DNA of 64,000 nt from an uncultured Caldilineaceae bacterium (GCA_951812725.1 OX638330.1:4691405-4755404); one strand, 5' to 3'; counted from the stretch's first letter, positions 1-8,752 are shown. The notes: a model not told the origin generated them from the letters alone. Program-made: numbers and translations.

Positions 1-125
1 CGTAGAACTGGGTTGCTCTCCAGCTTTTTGGCTGGGTTCATCACCTGTCTGGCGTCCTTGAGGCTCTCGATCAGGTAGTTGTCGGCAAAGAGCTGCTTGT
101 CTGATGCGATGTTGATGAGTGCCAT
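1..125 (-). CDS. glycosidase-like protein, 5' end only
   Basis: Only the first 41 codons are inside the window. The ATG at 125 is preceded by AGGAGG five bases upstream. The visible residues read MALINIASDKQLFADNYLIE and continue to a lysine-rich NPAKKLESNPVL stretch. A start of the form 'D.Q.F.D.YLIE...NPA.K...NPVL' is typical of the five-bladed beta-propeller glycosidase-like proteins (GH32/GH43 superfold). The neighbouring gene at 1144-2499 has the same type of start, so this looks like a diverged relative at the end of the same operon. Its catalytic residues lie outside the window, so activity and substrate cannot be judged. Confidence 0.6.
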   Translation of the reverse strand, partial: MALINIASDKQLFADNYLIESLKDARQVMNPAKKLESNPVL

Positions 126-168
126 GGTTCCTCCTGCGCGCCCCATCGGTCGGTGGCGCGACTAACAG

Positions 169-1023
169 TTACAATTCGCTTTTCAGCCACTGCGAGCCCT
201 GCGCTTCCAGCTGGGCGCGCAGATCCTTTTCCAGCCGCCCGATCATGCCGCCGGGGCTGTATGCTGCGTTGCCGGCGTCGGCGATCAGGTTGTGGCCGGT
301 GATTGCGACGGAATCATCTGAAGCCAGAAACAGCATGACCTCGGCCACCTGTTCGGGCAGGGCGGGGCTGCCCATCGGGTAGGCGAATTTCTGTGTGCGG
401 ACCGAGGCCGGGCTGTTGGCGAGCATCTCATACTTCTTTTCGGTGAGCATACGGGCAGGGGTGAGCGTGTTGGCGCGGATTCCGTCGGGGCCGTAGGTGA
501 TGGCCAGGTGCTGGGTGAAATTGATCATGGCGGCCTTGGCCGGGCCATAGGATGAGATGCTGGCGCCGCCGCCAAGGGCGGTGCTCGATGAGACATTGAT
601 GATGTTGCCGCTCCCCTGCTTGATCATGAGCGGAACCACCTTTTTGCAGAAGAGGAGCGGCGCGGTCACGTGGCAGGAGAAGCCGTCATCCCAGTCCTGG
701 AGTGTGACATCCTCCAACATGCCCCCCGGGTTGTCGATGATGGCGTTGTTGACCATCACATCGACGCGCCCATAGCGCGCCACGGTGAATTCGACCAGGG
801 CTGTTATGTCCTCTTTGATCATGACATCACAGCGCTTGTAGGCGATCTCACCGCTGAGACCTTCCGCCGCGGCGAGTACTTTCTGCGAGTTCTCCGGCGT
901 TCGGCCGCGGTCGCAGATGACGACGGAGGCGCCTTCACGGGCCATCGCCAGCGCGCCGGCTTTGCCCAGCCCCAGAGTTGCGCCGGTGATGATGGCGACT
1001 TTGCCTTCCATTCTCGTTCCCAT
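169..1023 (-). CDS. SDR-family oxidoreductase
   Basis: A 284-residue classical short-chain dehydrogenase/reductase. The dinucleotide-binding TGATLGLG motif is at residues 13-20, NNA at 92-94, the serine cluster at 145-147 and the catalytic Y159-x3-K163 in SSYGPAK. The fold binds NAD(P) and oxidises or reduces a hydroxyl/keto group; the substrate cannot be read from sequence. An AAGGAG box eight bases before the first ATG supports this start, although an internal Met5 is also possible. It is the fifth gene of the minus-strand sugar-transport operon, about 120 bases after the glycosidase-like gene. That position suggests a role in processing the imported sugar. Confidence 0.85.
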   Translation of the reverse strand: MGTRMEGKVAIITGATLGLGKAGALAMAREGASVVICDRGRTPENSQKVLAAAEGLSGEIAYKRCDVMIKEDITALVEFTVARYGRVDVMVNNAIIDNPGGMLEDVTLQDWDDGFSCHVTAPLLFCKKVVPLMIKQGSGNIINVSSSTALGGGASISSYGPAKAAMINFTQHLAITYGPDGIRANTLTPARMLTEKKYEMLANSPASVRTQKFAYPMGSPALPEQVAEVMLFLASDDSVAITGHNLIADAGNAAYSPGGMIGRLEKDLRAQLEAQGSQWLKSEL

Positions 1024-1143
1024 GAGTCTCTCCTTAATGTTCCGTGATGTTCAGTGGCGATGCTGCAAGATTCACCCGCTGAACGCGGTGTGCATCTTGC
1101 GGGATGACACGGGCGGCGGACGGCCCGCTATACAGACAAGGGG

Positions 1144-2499
1144 TTAATCGCTGAATGAGAAGGAATAGAGCGTCGCGTCCCGCAGTTCGAAGATAAGCTG
1201 AATTTCCCGGCCCGCCAGCGCGGACAGATCCTGGCCGTCGCGCCATTGCAGGGGAAGATCGGTGACATCGGCCTGGACCGGAATCGAATCGGCCAGGGTC
1301 TTGCCATCGACGTCCGCGAGCGCGGCTCTGACCTGGCCGCGGTCCGCGTCGGCGCTGAGGCGAAGTTGGCGTCCGCTGCACAGTACAGGCTGCGTGACGA
1401 GCGTCGCGGTCTGTGAATTGCTGGCCGGCGTCAGCCCGGCAAATCCGTCGGGCCGCAGCGTCGCCAGCCCAAGATAGGCGGAGCGCCAGTCGGTGTGGGG
1501 GCCGTCGCTGCCGCCGTAATAGAGCTGCAAGCGCCCGTCCTTGAGGAAGGGATAGGCCCCTGCGTAGACGCAGCCCCAGTCGAAGCTGCCCTCCGCGCCG
1601 CGCTCGATCAGGGGCGTCCCCGGAGCGACGCGCTGCCATTGCACGGTGTCGGAACTCCAGGCCAGCTCACAGTCGACAAGGTCGGTCGCGGTATCGAACA
1701 TCATCAGCAGGCCGAGATAGAACTGGGCGTAGGGGAAGGCGATCAGGGCGTAGGTCTGGCGTTCGGGTTCGTCGGGCAGGGCGCTGAGGACCTCGACCGC
1801 CCGCGTCCAGGTGCTGAAGTCCTCGCTTTCGGTGCGGCCAACGGTGCGCTGGCGTCCGTCAGAGAGGCGGGTGATGCCGACATATCTGCCATGGCGTTCA
1901 TCCCAGAACAGATTGTTGTGGGTATCCCAACGGGCGTCGATCTCAGGGCAGGGCTGGATGGGGGACCAGTGCAGGCCGTCGGGCGACCTGGCGACGCCGC
2001 CCTCCATGAAGGCCTTGAACCTGCCGGCCGGGTCCGGATCGCGGGGATCGAGGGTGACGCCGACGCCATGTACATCGCGCATGACCAGATTGTTGCGGGT
2101 GGAGCCATTGAACTCGATCAGGCCCAGTTCGGGCCTCTCCCAGCGGATGCCATCGGTGGATACGGCGTAACAGACGCCCATCTCGCGGTGCTTCCTGACG
2201 TGTTCGTCGGCTCTTGCGCGGGCAAGCGCAGCGCGATAGGCGCCGCGTTCCCGTTGTGCGGGCGGGGTATCGGTGGTGGCCGCGTCGATGATAAAGGGGT
2301 TGTACCAGCACTTGTAGAGGTTGTCGGTGGGGTCGAAGATCACATTGGGGTAGAGGTTGTCGTGACGTACTTCCCAGGGCAGATCTTCGCCGAAGAGAGG
2401 ATTTTCGCTCTCCTTGCGCGCCCGCCCCGGCGTTACGGTGAGATGCTCGGCTTGCGCCCAGAGCGAAGTATCCAGAAGCAAATATCTGTTGTCGATCAT
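1144..2499 (-). CDS. beta-propeller glycosidase-like protein
   Basis: A 451-residue protein without signal peptide or membrane segments, so probably cytoplasmic. The N-terminus (LLLDTSLWAQ, then ENPLF near residue 34) and the repeated phrases 'NLYPNVIFDPTDNLYKCWYN', 'GVCYAVSTDGIRWERP', 'HNNLFWDERHGRYVGITR' are typical of five-bladed propeller proteins related to GH32/GH43/GH130. Members act on oligosaccharides. I cannot assign catalytic acids with certainty, so this is a family-level call. The C-terminal ~80 residues form a beta-sandwich-like tail (LRLSADADRGQVRAALAD). The start codon overlaps the stop of the upstream permease by four bases (ATGA), which indicates translational coupling with the ABC importer. 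Confidence 0.72.
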   Translation of the reverse strand: MIDNRYLLLDTSLWAQAEHLTVTPGRARKESENPLFGEDLPWEVRHDNLYPNVIFDPTDNLYKCWYNPFIIDAATTDTPPAQRERGAYRAALARARADEHVRKHREMGVCYAVSTDGIRWERPELGLIEFNGSTRNNLVMRDVHGVGVTLDPRDPDPAGRFKAFMEGGVARSPDGLHWSPIQPCPEIDARWDTHNNLFWDERHGRYVGITRLSDGRQRTVGRTESEDFSTWTRAVEVLSALPDEPERQTYALIAFPYAQFYLGLLMMFDTATDLVDCELAWSSDTVQWQRVAPGTPLIERGAEGSFDWGCVYAGAYPFLKDGRLQLYYGGSDGPHTDWRSAYLGLATLRPDGFAGLTPASNSQTATLVTQPVLCSGRQLRLSADADRGQVRAALADVDGKTLADSIPVQADVTDLPLQWRDGQDLSALAGREIQLIFELRDATLYSFSFSD

Positions 2500-3371
2500 G
2501 TGCCGGTCCGTCCTGTGAGCGCGATGCCGCGCACCATATATTTCTGCCCGATAAAAAAGATCGCAATCATCGGCAATGAGGTGAACACGGTGGCGGCCAT
2601 CAATAGCCCTGGCACCGGATCACCCTGCGCGATCTGCCATCTCAAAAACGCCAACCCAATGGCGACGGTGTAGGTGCTGTCCTGGCTCAGATAGATGACC
2701 TGTTTGACGAAGTCGGTCCATACGTTGATGAAGGAGAAGATGGCGATGGTGGCCAGCACCGGCTTGGTCAACGGCAGGAGGATGCGCCAGAAGATGCCCA
2801 GCTCATTGCAGCCGTCGATTTTGGCAGCGTCGTCCAATTCAGCCGGCAGGGTCATGAAAAACTGGCGCATAAGAAAGACGTAGACGGGGTTTGCGAAGTA
2901 GCTGGGCACGATGAGCGGCAGCCAGGTGCCGACCCAGCCGATATCCCTATAGAGCAGGAAGCGGGGGATGACCACTACCCAGAAGGGTAGCATCATGGTG
3001 CTGAGCAGGACCATAAAGAGAAAATTGCGGCCCCAGAACTTGAGGCGGGAGAAGCCGAAGCCGACGATGGAGGCGCTGATCAGTTCGCCGACGACGGAGA
3101 GAGAGACAATGATGGCGGTGTTGATAAAGTAGCGGCCAAAGGGGACGCTGGTCCAGGCGCTGGGGTAGTTTCCAAAGTAGAGTGCGGAGGGAAAGATCCG
3201 CAGCGGGATCTGATTGAAGTCTTCAAAGGTTTTGAGCGAGCCCATAATTACCCAGAAGAGCGGGAAGATGAACCAGACAAAACCGACGGCCAATAGGATG
3301 TAGGCGAGCACGTCGCGCAGGCGGCGCTGGGTGGTCTTGCTCTTGCTCCAGGAAGCGGTCAGAGTGGACAA
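2496..3371 (-). CDS. carbohydrate ABC transporter permease (MalG type)
   Basis: A 291-residue integral membrane protein with about six predicted hydrophobic segments. It is the second permease subunit of a CUT1-type sugar importer. The cytoplasmic EAA-like coupling loop is visible as DDAAKIDGCNELGIFWRILL near residues 180-200, which docks on the ATPase. It lies six bases after the MalF-type permease and overlaps the following glycosidase-like gene by four bases. No ATPase gene is present in the operon; CUT1 systems often borrow a shared MsmK/UgpC-type ATPase encoded elsewhere. Confidence 0.9.
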   Translation of the reverse strand: MSTLTASWSKSKTTQRRLRDVLAYILLAVGFVWFIFPLFWVIMGSLKTFEDFNQIPLRIFPSALYFGNYPSAWTSVPFGRYFINTAIIVSLSVVGELISASIVGFGFSRLKFWGRNFLFMVLLSTMMLPFWVVVIPRFLLYRDIGWVGTWLPLIVPSYFANPVYVFLMRQFFMTLPAELDDAAKIDGCNELGIFWRILLPLTKPVLATIAIFSFINVWTDFVKQVIYLSQDSTYTVAIGLAFLRWQIAQGDPVPGLLMAATVFTSLPMIAIFFIGQKYMVRGIALTGRTGT

Positions 3372-3377
3372 GGCGGG

Positions 3378-4292
3378 CTACTCCTCACCCTCGTAGTAGA
3401 CCCAGAAGCGGGCTATGCGGAAGTTGACGAAGGTCAAGGCGAGGATGATGAGGAAGATCATCCAGGCGAGCGCGGAGGCGTAGCCCATGCGGTAAAACTC
3501 GAAGGCCTGGCGATAGAGATAGAGGCCGTAGAAGAGGGTGGCGGTGCCGGGGCCGCCATTGGTCATGATGAAGGCCTCGACAAATGATTGCATCACGCCG
3601 ATGGTCGTAACGATGACGTTGTAGAAGATGGCGGGCGAGATCTGGGGCAGGGTTACGTGCCAGAATTTGGCCCATTCGCCGCCGCCGTCGAGGTCGACGG
3701 CCTCGTAGAGATGCTGCGGTACGCCTTGCAGGGCGGCGAGGATGATGAGCATGGCGGCGCCGGCGGTTGCGAGGGCTTTGAGCGCCAGTGATGGCAACGC
3801 CCAGGCGGTATCAAAGAGCCAGTTGGGGCCCTCGATGCCAACCCAGCCGAGGGCGGCGTTGACGGGGCCGTTGGCGGAGAGGATGGTGGTCCAGAGGAGG
3901 GCGAGGCCGACACCGCCGATGACGCTGGGTATGTAGAAGGAGGTGCGGAAGAAGGGGATGCCGCGCACTTTCTGGTTGAGCAGGATGGCGACGAAAACAC
4001 TGATGGCCGTGCCCGCGGGGACGGTGAGCAGGACATAGGTAAAAGTAACGCGCAGGGAGTCCATGACCCTTTCGTCGTCGAAGAGCATGCGCTGAATATT
4101 TTCAAAGCCGACGAACTCCGCCTCGCCGATCAGCTGGTAGCGGGTGAAGCTGAGGACGAAGGAGGCGATGAAGGGGTAGACCATCAGGAAGCTGAAGCTG
4201 ACCAGCCAGGGGGAGATGAAGGCCCAGCCGACGATGTGCGGCCTCAGCTTGGCCCAACTGATATTCGACGCAACTGTCCTGGGGCTTTGCAT
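3378..4292 (-). CDS. carbohydrate ABC transporter permease (MalF type)
   Basis: A 304-residue polytopic membrane protein with about six hydrophobic segments, the first permease subunit of the CUT1 importer. The EAA-type loop is YEAVDLDGGGEWAKFWHVTL near residues 195-215. The N-terminal 'HIVGWAFISPWLVSFSFLMVYP' segment is typical for MalF/UgpA relatives. It is encoded 93 bases after the solute-binding protein gene. That gap contains a strong stem-loop (4331-4370), which may set the ratio of binding protein to permease. Confidence 0.9.
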   Translation of the reverse strand: MQSPRTVASNISWAKLRPHIVGWAFISPWLVSFSFLMVYPFIASFVLSFTRYQLIGEAEFVGFENIQRMLFDDERVMDSLRVTFTYVLLTVPAGTAISVFVAILLNQKVRGIPFFRTSFYIPSVIGGVGLALLWTTILSANGPVNAALGWVGIEGPNWLFDTAWALPSLALKALATAGAAMLIILAALQGVPQHLYEAVDLDGGGEWAKFWHVTLPQISPAIFYNVIVTTIGVMQSFVEAFIMTNGGPGTATLFYGLYLYRQAFEFYRMGYASALAWMIFLIILALTFVNFRIARFWVYYEGEE

Positions 4293-4330
4293 CGGTGATC
4301 CGGACGGAAAGTGGCAGGTGGTTAGTGAAG

Positions 4331-4370
4331 AGTGGATAGCGGCTCGTGAGAACGCGCGCCGCTATCCACT
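4331..4370 (-). promoter_or_regulatory. intercistronic stem-loop between binding protein and permease genes
   Basis: Perfect 13-bp inverted repeat AGTGGATAGCGGC / GCCGCTATCCACT (4331-4343 and 4358-4370) with a 14-base loop. It lies in the 93-base gap between the binding protein stop and the MalF-type start. No T-run follows on the transcribed strand, so it does not look like a terminator. Hairpins in this position of sugar operons (malE-malF is the known case) protect the upstream mRNA and raise binding-protein levels; that role here is inference. Confidence 0.6.
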
Positions 4371-4385
4371 GTTGTGCGAAAGGTA

Positions 4386-5738
4386 TCAGGCGTGTGCGGC
4401 CAGGATTTCGTTGGTCTTCTGGTCGACGATGGCGACCTGCTCTTCGACGCTTACCTCGCAGCGCAGCACGTCGCCCCAGAGGATCTTGATCTCGCCGAAC
4501 CATTCGAGGACACCGGGGAGCTGCGGCGTGAAGATGAAGCTGTCGAGGGCATCGAGATAGGCCTCGACTGCTTCGGGGCTGCCCCACGTGGCCTGGTAGT
4601 CTGTGTCTTGCCAGACGCCGGCGTTGACCGGTTCGGCCGTACCGGTGAGCGCGATGTTCTTCTGGTTCTCGAAGTTGGCGAGGTACGTAATGAACTCGAA
4701 GGCTTCGGCCGGGTGCTGGCTCTGCGTGGTGACGATGTGGAAGTGCATCGAGCCAAGGCCGGCGCTCTCGCCGGTGTTGGGCGAGCGGACCCAGGCGACC
4801 TGGGTGAGGTCGGCCTCGCTGCGACTTACCCAGTAGCCGGAGCCGCGCGAGGCGATGCCCTGGACGCCGGCAGCCCAGGGGTAAATGCCCAGAGCCTGGC
4901 CCAGGCCCTGATAGTCGTCCACGTTCAGCATGCAGCCATCCTGGCAGATCATGTCGACCGCGAACTGCTGGCCTTCGATGAACTCGGGCGTGTCCCAGGA
5001 GCCTTTCTTGTTTTCGACATCGATCAGTTGACCGCCATTGGCGACGCTCCAGTTGACCATGCCATCCTGCTCGATATTGCCGGAACTGAAATTGGAGCCG
5101 ATGATGTCTTCGCCGAGGTCGTTGATGGCGCAGGCGGCCTCGCGGTAGTCGTGCCAGTCCCACCATTTGTCGCCGTTGTGGTCGTGTTCCCACGGCATGG
5201 GCACGCCGGCCTCTTTGAAGAGGTCCTTATTGATGCCCGTCATGACGATATTGAGCTGGAAGGGCACGGCCTTGACCTTGCCCGGCTCGAAACCGACATG
5301 ATCGGGGATGCGGATCAGCTCGCTGCCCTCCTGGCCGGGGAAGGGCGTGCCGCTGGCCTCGAAGTAGGGGGTGAGATCCGCGGCAATCTCATGGAACGCA
5401 CCCAACTGCAGATCGAAGAACAACATAATGTCGCCCCATTCACCGGCGGCGACGAGGATGGGCATGCGGCGGTCGAAGTCGGCGACCGGTTCAAAGATGA
5501 TGCCGATATCGGGGTTCTGTTCGGCCCAATTGTCTAGAAAGCCGTTCATCAGCTCACGGCGCACGCCGGAGCCCCACTTGTTGAGGAAACGCAGGGCGAC
5601 GCGTTCCGAGGAAGGGCCGGAATCTTCCATATCCCCTGCCGTCGGGGCGACCGGCGCCACACATCCAGCCACCGCTGCTCCCGCAACCAAGCCGCCAGAC
5701 ACTTTGAGAAAATCACGTCTGCTTGTCTTGCTCGTCAT
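4386..5738 (-). CDS. sugar ABC transporter solute-binding lipoprotein (Tat-exported)
   Basis: A 450-residue family 1 extracellular solute-binding protein. The N-terminus MTSKTSRRDFLKVSG carries a twin-arginine RRDFLK motif, then a hydrophobic stretch and a lipobox-like AGC near residue 26. The protein is therefore probably exported folded by Tat and lipid-anchored. Features such as 'NKWGSGVRRELMNGFLDNWAEQNPDIGI' early and 'YWVSRSEADLTQVAWVRSPNTGE' mid-protein fit CUT1 binding proteins. An AAGGAG box sits nine bases before the ATG. It is the first gene of the minus-strand operon and is divergent from the isomerase at 5976, so the 237-base gap between them should hold both promoters. Confidence 0.9.
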   Translation of the reverse strand: MTSKTSRRDFLKVSGGLVAGAAVAGCVAPVAPTAGDMEDSGPSSERVALRFLNKWGSGVRRELMNGFLDNWAEQNPDIGIIFEPVADFDRRMPILVAAGEWGDIMLFFDLQLGAFHEIAADLTPYFEASGTPFPGQEGSELIRIPDHVGFEPGKVKAVPFQLNIVMTGINKDLFKEAGVPMPWEHDHNGDKWWDWHDYREAACAINDLGEDIIGSNFSSGNIEQDGMVNWSVANGGQLIDVENKKGSWDTPEFIEGQQFAVDMICQDGCMLNVDDYQGLGQALGIYPWAAGVQGIASRGSGYWVSRSEADLTQVAWVRSPNTGESAGLGSMHFHIVTTQSQHPAEAFEFITYLANFENQKNIALTGTAEPVNAGVWQDTDYQATWGSPEAVEAYLDALDSFIFTPQLPGVLEWFGEIKILWGDVLRCEVSVEEQVAIVDQKTNEILAAHA

Positions 5739-5975
5739 CGGTCTTCTCTCCTTAGGTTGTGCATCGAACGTACAAAATTGAGTTACTTTCTTATCAATTC
5801 CTCCCTTCGGATTTTTCGTGATGGCGGCGGAGCGCCCATTGCATGAACGAGATTCCCAAGCCCATGAACACCTGGAAATATAGCACCTTGCAGAAACCTA
5901 TTATAGAATAAGATTCATGTTGTGTCATGTAACAATAAAATTCTGATTCTTGGCGACCCCTGGAGTACACCACCC
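5739..5975. promoter_or_regulatory. divergent intergenic region between the sugar operon and the isomerase pair
   Basis: This 237-base gap separates two divergent transcription units and must contain their promoters. It includes an AT-rich stretch around 5885-5940 (tattatagaataag). A leftward AAGGAG ribosome site lies at about 5748-5753. I could not assign a confident -35/-10 pair or operator by eye. Confidence 0.35.
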
Positions 5976-6743
5976 ATGCAATTTGGAATCTGTCTACCGA
6001 TTGCCGACGCGGGCATCGCGCACGCGGCCGGCTTTGATTTTGTCGAGCCGACGGTCCGATCTCTGTCCCCGCTGGACCCGGATTTCGACGCGATCCGTGC
6101 GCCGTTCGACAGCGCGCCGCTGCCGACGCCGGTTTTCAACGTCTTCGTGCCCTCTGAGGTACCTGTCACCGGGCCGAATGTAGATTGGGAGCGGGTGGAG
6201 AGCTATTTGGAGGCCGCCATCGGCCGCGTGGCCGCGGTCGGCGGCGAGAAGATCGTCTTTGGCAGCGGCGGCGCGCGCAATGTGCCGGACGGATTCGACA
6301 AGGAAGAGGCCTTCATGCAGCTGGTGCGCTTCCTGCGGCTGGCCGGGAACGTAGCCGTGCGCAACGGCGTGACCATCGTCATCGAGCCGCTGAATTCGCG
6401 CGATTCGAACATCATCACCAGCGTCGCCGAAGGCATGGAGCTGGCGCGGGAGACCGCGCATCTGCGCGTGCGCCTGCTGGCCGATCTCTACCATATGATG
6501 GAGGACGACGAAACGCTGGAGAACATCACGACCTGCGCCGCATGGATCGAGCACGTGCATGTCGCGGACACGCATCGCGTTGCGCCCGGCGAAGGCAGTT
6601 ACCCGTATGAGGAGTTTTTCCGCCGCCTGCACAAGGGCGGCTACAGCGGACGCATCTCGATCGAATGCCGCTGGGATGACCTCGCCGCCCAGGCAGGCCC
6701 CGCCGGAGAATATCTGCGCCGCATGTGGGAAGAGACAAAATGA
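5976..6743 (+). CDS. hydroxypyruvate-isomerase-like TIM-barrel sugar isomerase/epimerase
   Basis: A 255-residue xylose-isomerase-like TIM barrel (AP_endonuc_2 superfamily). Conserved strand ends are visible: GFDFVEPTV early, 'VTIVIEPLNSRDSN' mid-protein (metal-ligand Glu), 'VRLLADLYHMMEDDE' and 'WIEHVHVADTHR', ending with 'GYSGRISIECRW'. These supply the Glu/Asp/His metal ligands of the family, which isomerises or epimerises ketoses and keto-acids. I chose the ATG at 5976 (MQFGICLPIA), with GGAG ten bases upstream; an in-frame ATG at 5922 has no ribosome site. The stop overlaps the next start as ATGA, so the two genes are coupled. Confidence 0.82.
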   Translation: MQFGICLPIADAGIAHAAGFDFVEPTVRSLSPLDPDFDAIRAPFDSAPLPTPVFNVFVPSEVPVTGPNVDWERVESYLEAAIGRVAAVGGEKIVFGSGGARNVPDGFDKEEAFMQLVRFLRLAGNVAVRNGVTIVIEPLNSRDSNIITSVAEGMELARETAHLRVRLLADLYHMMEDDETLENITTCAAWIEHVHVADTHRVAPGEGSYPYEEFFRRLHKGGYSGRISIECRWDDLAAQAGPAGEYLRRMWEETK

Positions 6744-7765
6744 CACAAAACGAACTTGGATTTGCCATCCTCGGCGCGGGGATGGTGGCGGAGTACCATC
6801 TGAACGCGCTCCAGGAATGCGCCGACCTGGGCGCGCGCCTGGTGGGCGTCGGCCACTACAACCCAGCCCTCTACGATGATATATCCGAGCGATTCGGCGC
6901 GCCGGCCAGCTCCTATGACGAACTGCTGGCGGACCCGGCGGTCGATGCTGTCTGCATCTGCACGCCCAGCGGCTATCACGCGCAGCAGGCGATCGCGGCC
7001 GCTTCGAGCGGCAAGCATGTGCTGGTGGAAAAGCCGATGGCCATCTCGCTGGCCGACGCCGACGCCATGATCGCGGCCTGCCGCGACAACGGCGTGCAGC
7101 TGGGCGTCTGTCTGCAGCGACGGGCTGAGCCGCTCTTCCGCCGCGTCCACGACGCCATCCACGGCGGCGACCTGGGTGAAATTACGCTGGGCGTGGTGAC
7201 GATGCCCTATTTCCGCGATGAGCCCTACTACGCCCAGGCGGAATGGCGGGGCACGTGGGCGATGGACGGCGGCGGCGTGCTGATGAACCAGGGCATTCAT
7301 ATTATCGATCTGCTGCTGTGGTTCCTGGGCGACCCGGTTGAGGTGCATGCCTTCGCGGATTCGCGGCATCGCTCGGTTGAAATCGAAGACACGGCCGGCG
7401 CGGTGCTGCGCTTTGCCAACGGCTCGGTGGCGACGATCACCGCTACAGTGGCCACTGAACCCGGATTTCCCCACCGGCTGGAGGTCTACGGGACCAACGG
7501 CGGCATCCAGATCGAGGGGGAGTCGGTGCTGCGCTGGGGACTAGCCGACGAGTCCAAAGCGACGGTCGAGCCATGGCCGGTCGCGACAGAGCAGGTGGAT
7601 CCGGGAATGGCGGGCGACCCACGCGGTATCTCGACGAGCGGCCATATCGCCATCCTCAAGGATTTCATTGCCGGCATCCGCCGCGGGGAAGACCCGGTCA
7701 TTGACGGTGCTGAGGGCAGACGGAGCCTGGCTGCGATATTGGCAGTGTATGAGGATAGTTCTTAG
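6740..7765 (+). CDS. Gfo/Idh/MocA-family oxidoreductase
   Basis: A 341-residue NAD(P)-dependent oxidoreductase. The Rossmann motif AILGAGMVAEYH is at the N-terminus and the family signature VEKPMA appears around residue 100. The C-terminal half is the mixed beta-sheet domain ('GTWAMDGGGVLMNQGIHIIDLLLWFLGDP') with the GGGVLMNQGIH segment that contributes the catalytic histidine. Members oxidise or reduce sugars, inositols and deoxysugars; the substrate is unknown. The start ATG at 6740 overlaps the isomerase stop (ATGA). The pairing with an isomerase suggests sequential steps on one sugar, a common arrangement in inositol- and uronate-type pathways. Confidence 0.88.
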   Translation: MTQNELGFAILGAGMVAEYHLNALQECADLGARLVGVGHYNPALYDDISERFGAPASSYDELLADPAVDAVCICTPSGYHAQQAIAAASSGKHVLVEKPMAISLADADAMIAACRDNGVQLGVCLQRRAEPLFRRVHDAIHGGDLGEITLGVVTMPYFRDEPYYAQAEWRGTWAMDGGGVLMNQGIHIIDLLLWFLGDPVEVHAFADSRHRSVEIEDTAGAVLRFANGSVATITATVATEPGFPHRLEVYGTNGGIQIEGESVLRWGLADESKATVEPWPVATEQVDPGMAGDPRGISTSGHIAILKDFIAGIRRGEDPVIDGAEGRRSLAAILAVYEDSS

Positions 7766-7776
7766 TAGGGCATAAT

Positions 7777-8230
7777 GCCAGTTAGGGAAGTCAGTTTTTG
7801 GATCTGCAGGGAGTCGGGTACCCCCCGTGAATCGATTGATGTAGAGGCGGGCGCATAGTCCCTGGAAAGTATGCGCATGGTCTTCCTCGATATGGAGTTG
7901 TTCGACCAACTGGCTGCTGACGGTCTCAATGATTTGGCGCAACGCGTAAAAGAGGCGGCGAAAAGACCTGTGGAGCTGTCGCTTCTGGTTACGTCGGGGC
8001 AATGTTGATGTCGGGGCAATGTGTGCAGACGGATGCGATTGTGTTGCCAAAGTTCGGCAGCGACGGCTCGTTGGCGGACCACCTCGACACCCGCAGTGTT
8101 CCAGAAACGGCGTAAATCCGGTCAGCACCAGATGCGCCTCGACGAAAGAGATCTGTCGAGCATCTGGAGATTTTCTGTCTCGCCGGCAAGATGGTCCGGT
8201 CAACAAGAGTAGTTTGAGAATGCGAAAGCA
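7777..8230 (-). mobile_element. transposase 3' remnant, copy 1 (frameshifted)
   Basis: On the minus strand the reading frames give ALRQIIETVSSQLVEQLHIE then DHAHTFQGLCARLYIN, followed after a shift by DSLQIQKL. This phrase ('ETVNxQL..QFxIExNHAHTFxGLCARLYxK') is characteristic of the C-terminal region of an IS982-like DDE transposase. Related tails lie at 12214-12362 and 17263-17425. Compared with copy 3, about 33 bases are missing inside and frames are broken, so it cannot encode an active enzyme. It ends directly at the duplicated segment that carries the zur promoter. No terminal inverted repeats were identified. The family assignment is from memory of the motif. Confidence 0.55.
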
Positions 8231-8248
8231 GTTGACTGGAATCCGGTA

Positions 8249-8294
8249 TTGACATCGCCCCCGGCCTGTGATAATATTGTTCAGTTGCAACAAT
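8249..8294 (+). promoter_or_regulatory. zur promoter with candidate Zur operator
   Basis: TTGACA at 8249-8254 is followed by 17 bases and TAATAT at 8272-8277, preceded by a TG extended -10 element. Overlapping and following the -10 is a 19-base inverted repeat, ATTGTTCAGTTGCAACAAT (8276-8294; six-base arms, seven-base centre). Its position over the start site is that expected for a Fur-family repressor acting on its own operon. A decayed copy exists at 11918-11936. Binding by Zur is inference. Confidence 0.55.
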
Positions 8295-8314
8295 TCTCAA
8301 CAAACATAATTATC

Positions 8315-8752
8315 ATGTGCCACAATACCACAGAGATCAATCGGCAGTTACGCAAACGCGGCTACCGGGTAACCCCCCAACGCCAACTCATCCTCGACGC
8401 CGTCTGTCAGCTCGGTAAGCACGTCACGCCCGAAGCTGTGTACGAACAGGTACACCGCATCGCTCCAACTCTGAGTCGGGCCACTGTCTACCGGGTTCTG
8501 CATTTTCTGACAGAACAGCGCATCCTGACGATGGTGCATATGGCCGACGGCCGGCTTGCCTTCGAATTGGCCGGCCCCGAACCGCATCACCACCTCGTCT
8601 GCCGCTCATGCGACAGCTTGCTCGAGTTGCCGCACAGCGTCTTGCGTTCCTTTCGTCAGGCGATGAAGTCCCAATACGACTTTGAGACCGACGTAAGTCA
8701 TGTCTCATTCTTTGGGCATTGCACCGACTGCCATGACTCTGCCGGCGCCTGA
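8315..8752 (+). CDS. zur: Fur-family metalloregulator, probable zinc repressor Zur
   Basis: A 145-residue Fur-family protein. The winged-helix DNA-binding domain is at residues ~1-80 (RGYRVTPQRQLILDAV, 'TLSRATVYRVLHFLTEQRI'). The dimerisation/metal domain has the HHHLVCRSC sequence and a second FGHCTDCH pair, giving the structural Cys4 zinc site plus His ligands. The following znuA-znuC-znuB genes make zinc sensing more likely than iron sensing. I chose ATG 8315 (MCHNTTE) because Fur proteins start there and the upstream in-frame codons overlap the promoter. A broken duplicate lies at 11957-12213. Confidence 0.85.
   Translation: MCHNTTEINRQLRKRGYRVTPQRQLILDAVCQLGKHVTPEAVYEQVHRIAPTLSRATVYRVLHFLTEQRILTMVHMADGRLAFELAGPEPHHHLVCRSCDSLLELPHSVLRSFRQAMKSQYDFETDVSHVSFFGHCTDCHDSAGA

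Noticed and set aside
4102..5193. 363-codon minus-strand frame overlapping the sugar-binding protein gene
   Set aside because: Alternate-frame shadow, strongly Arg-biased, of the real binding-protein gene.
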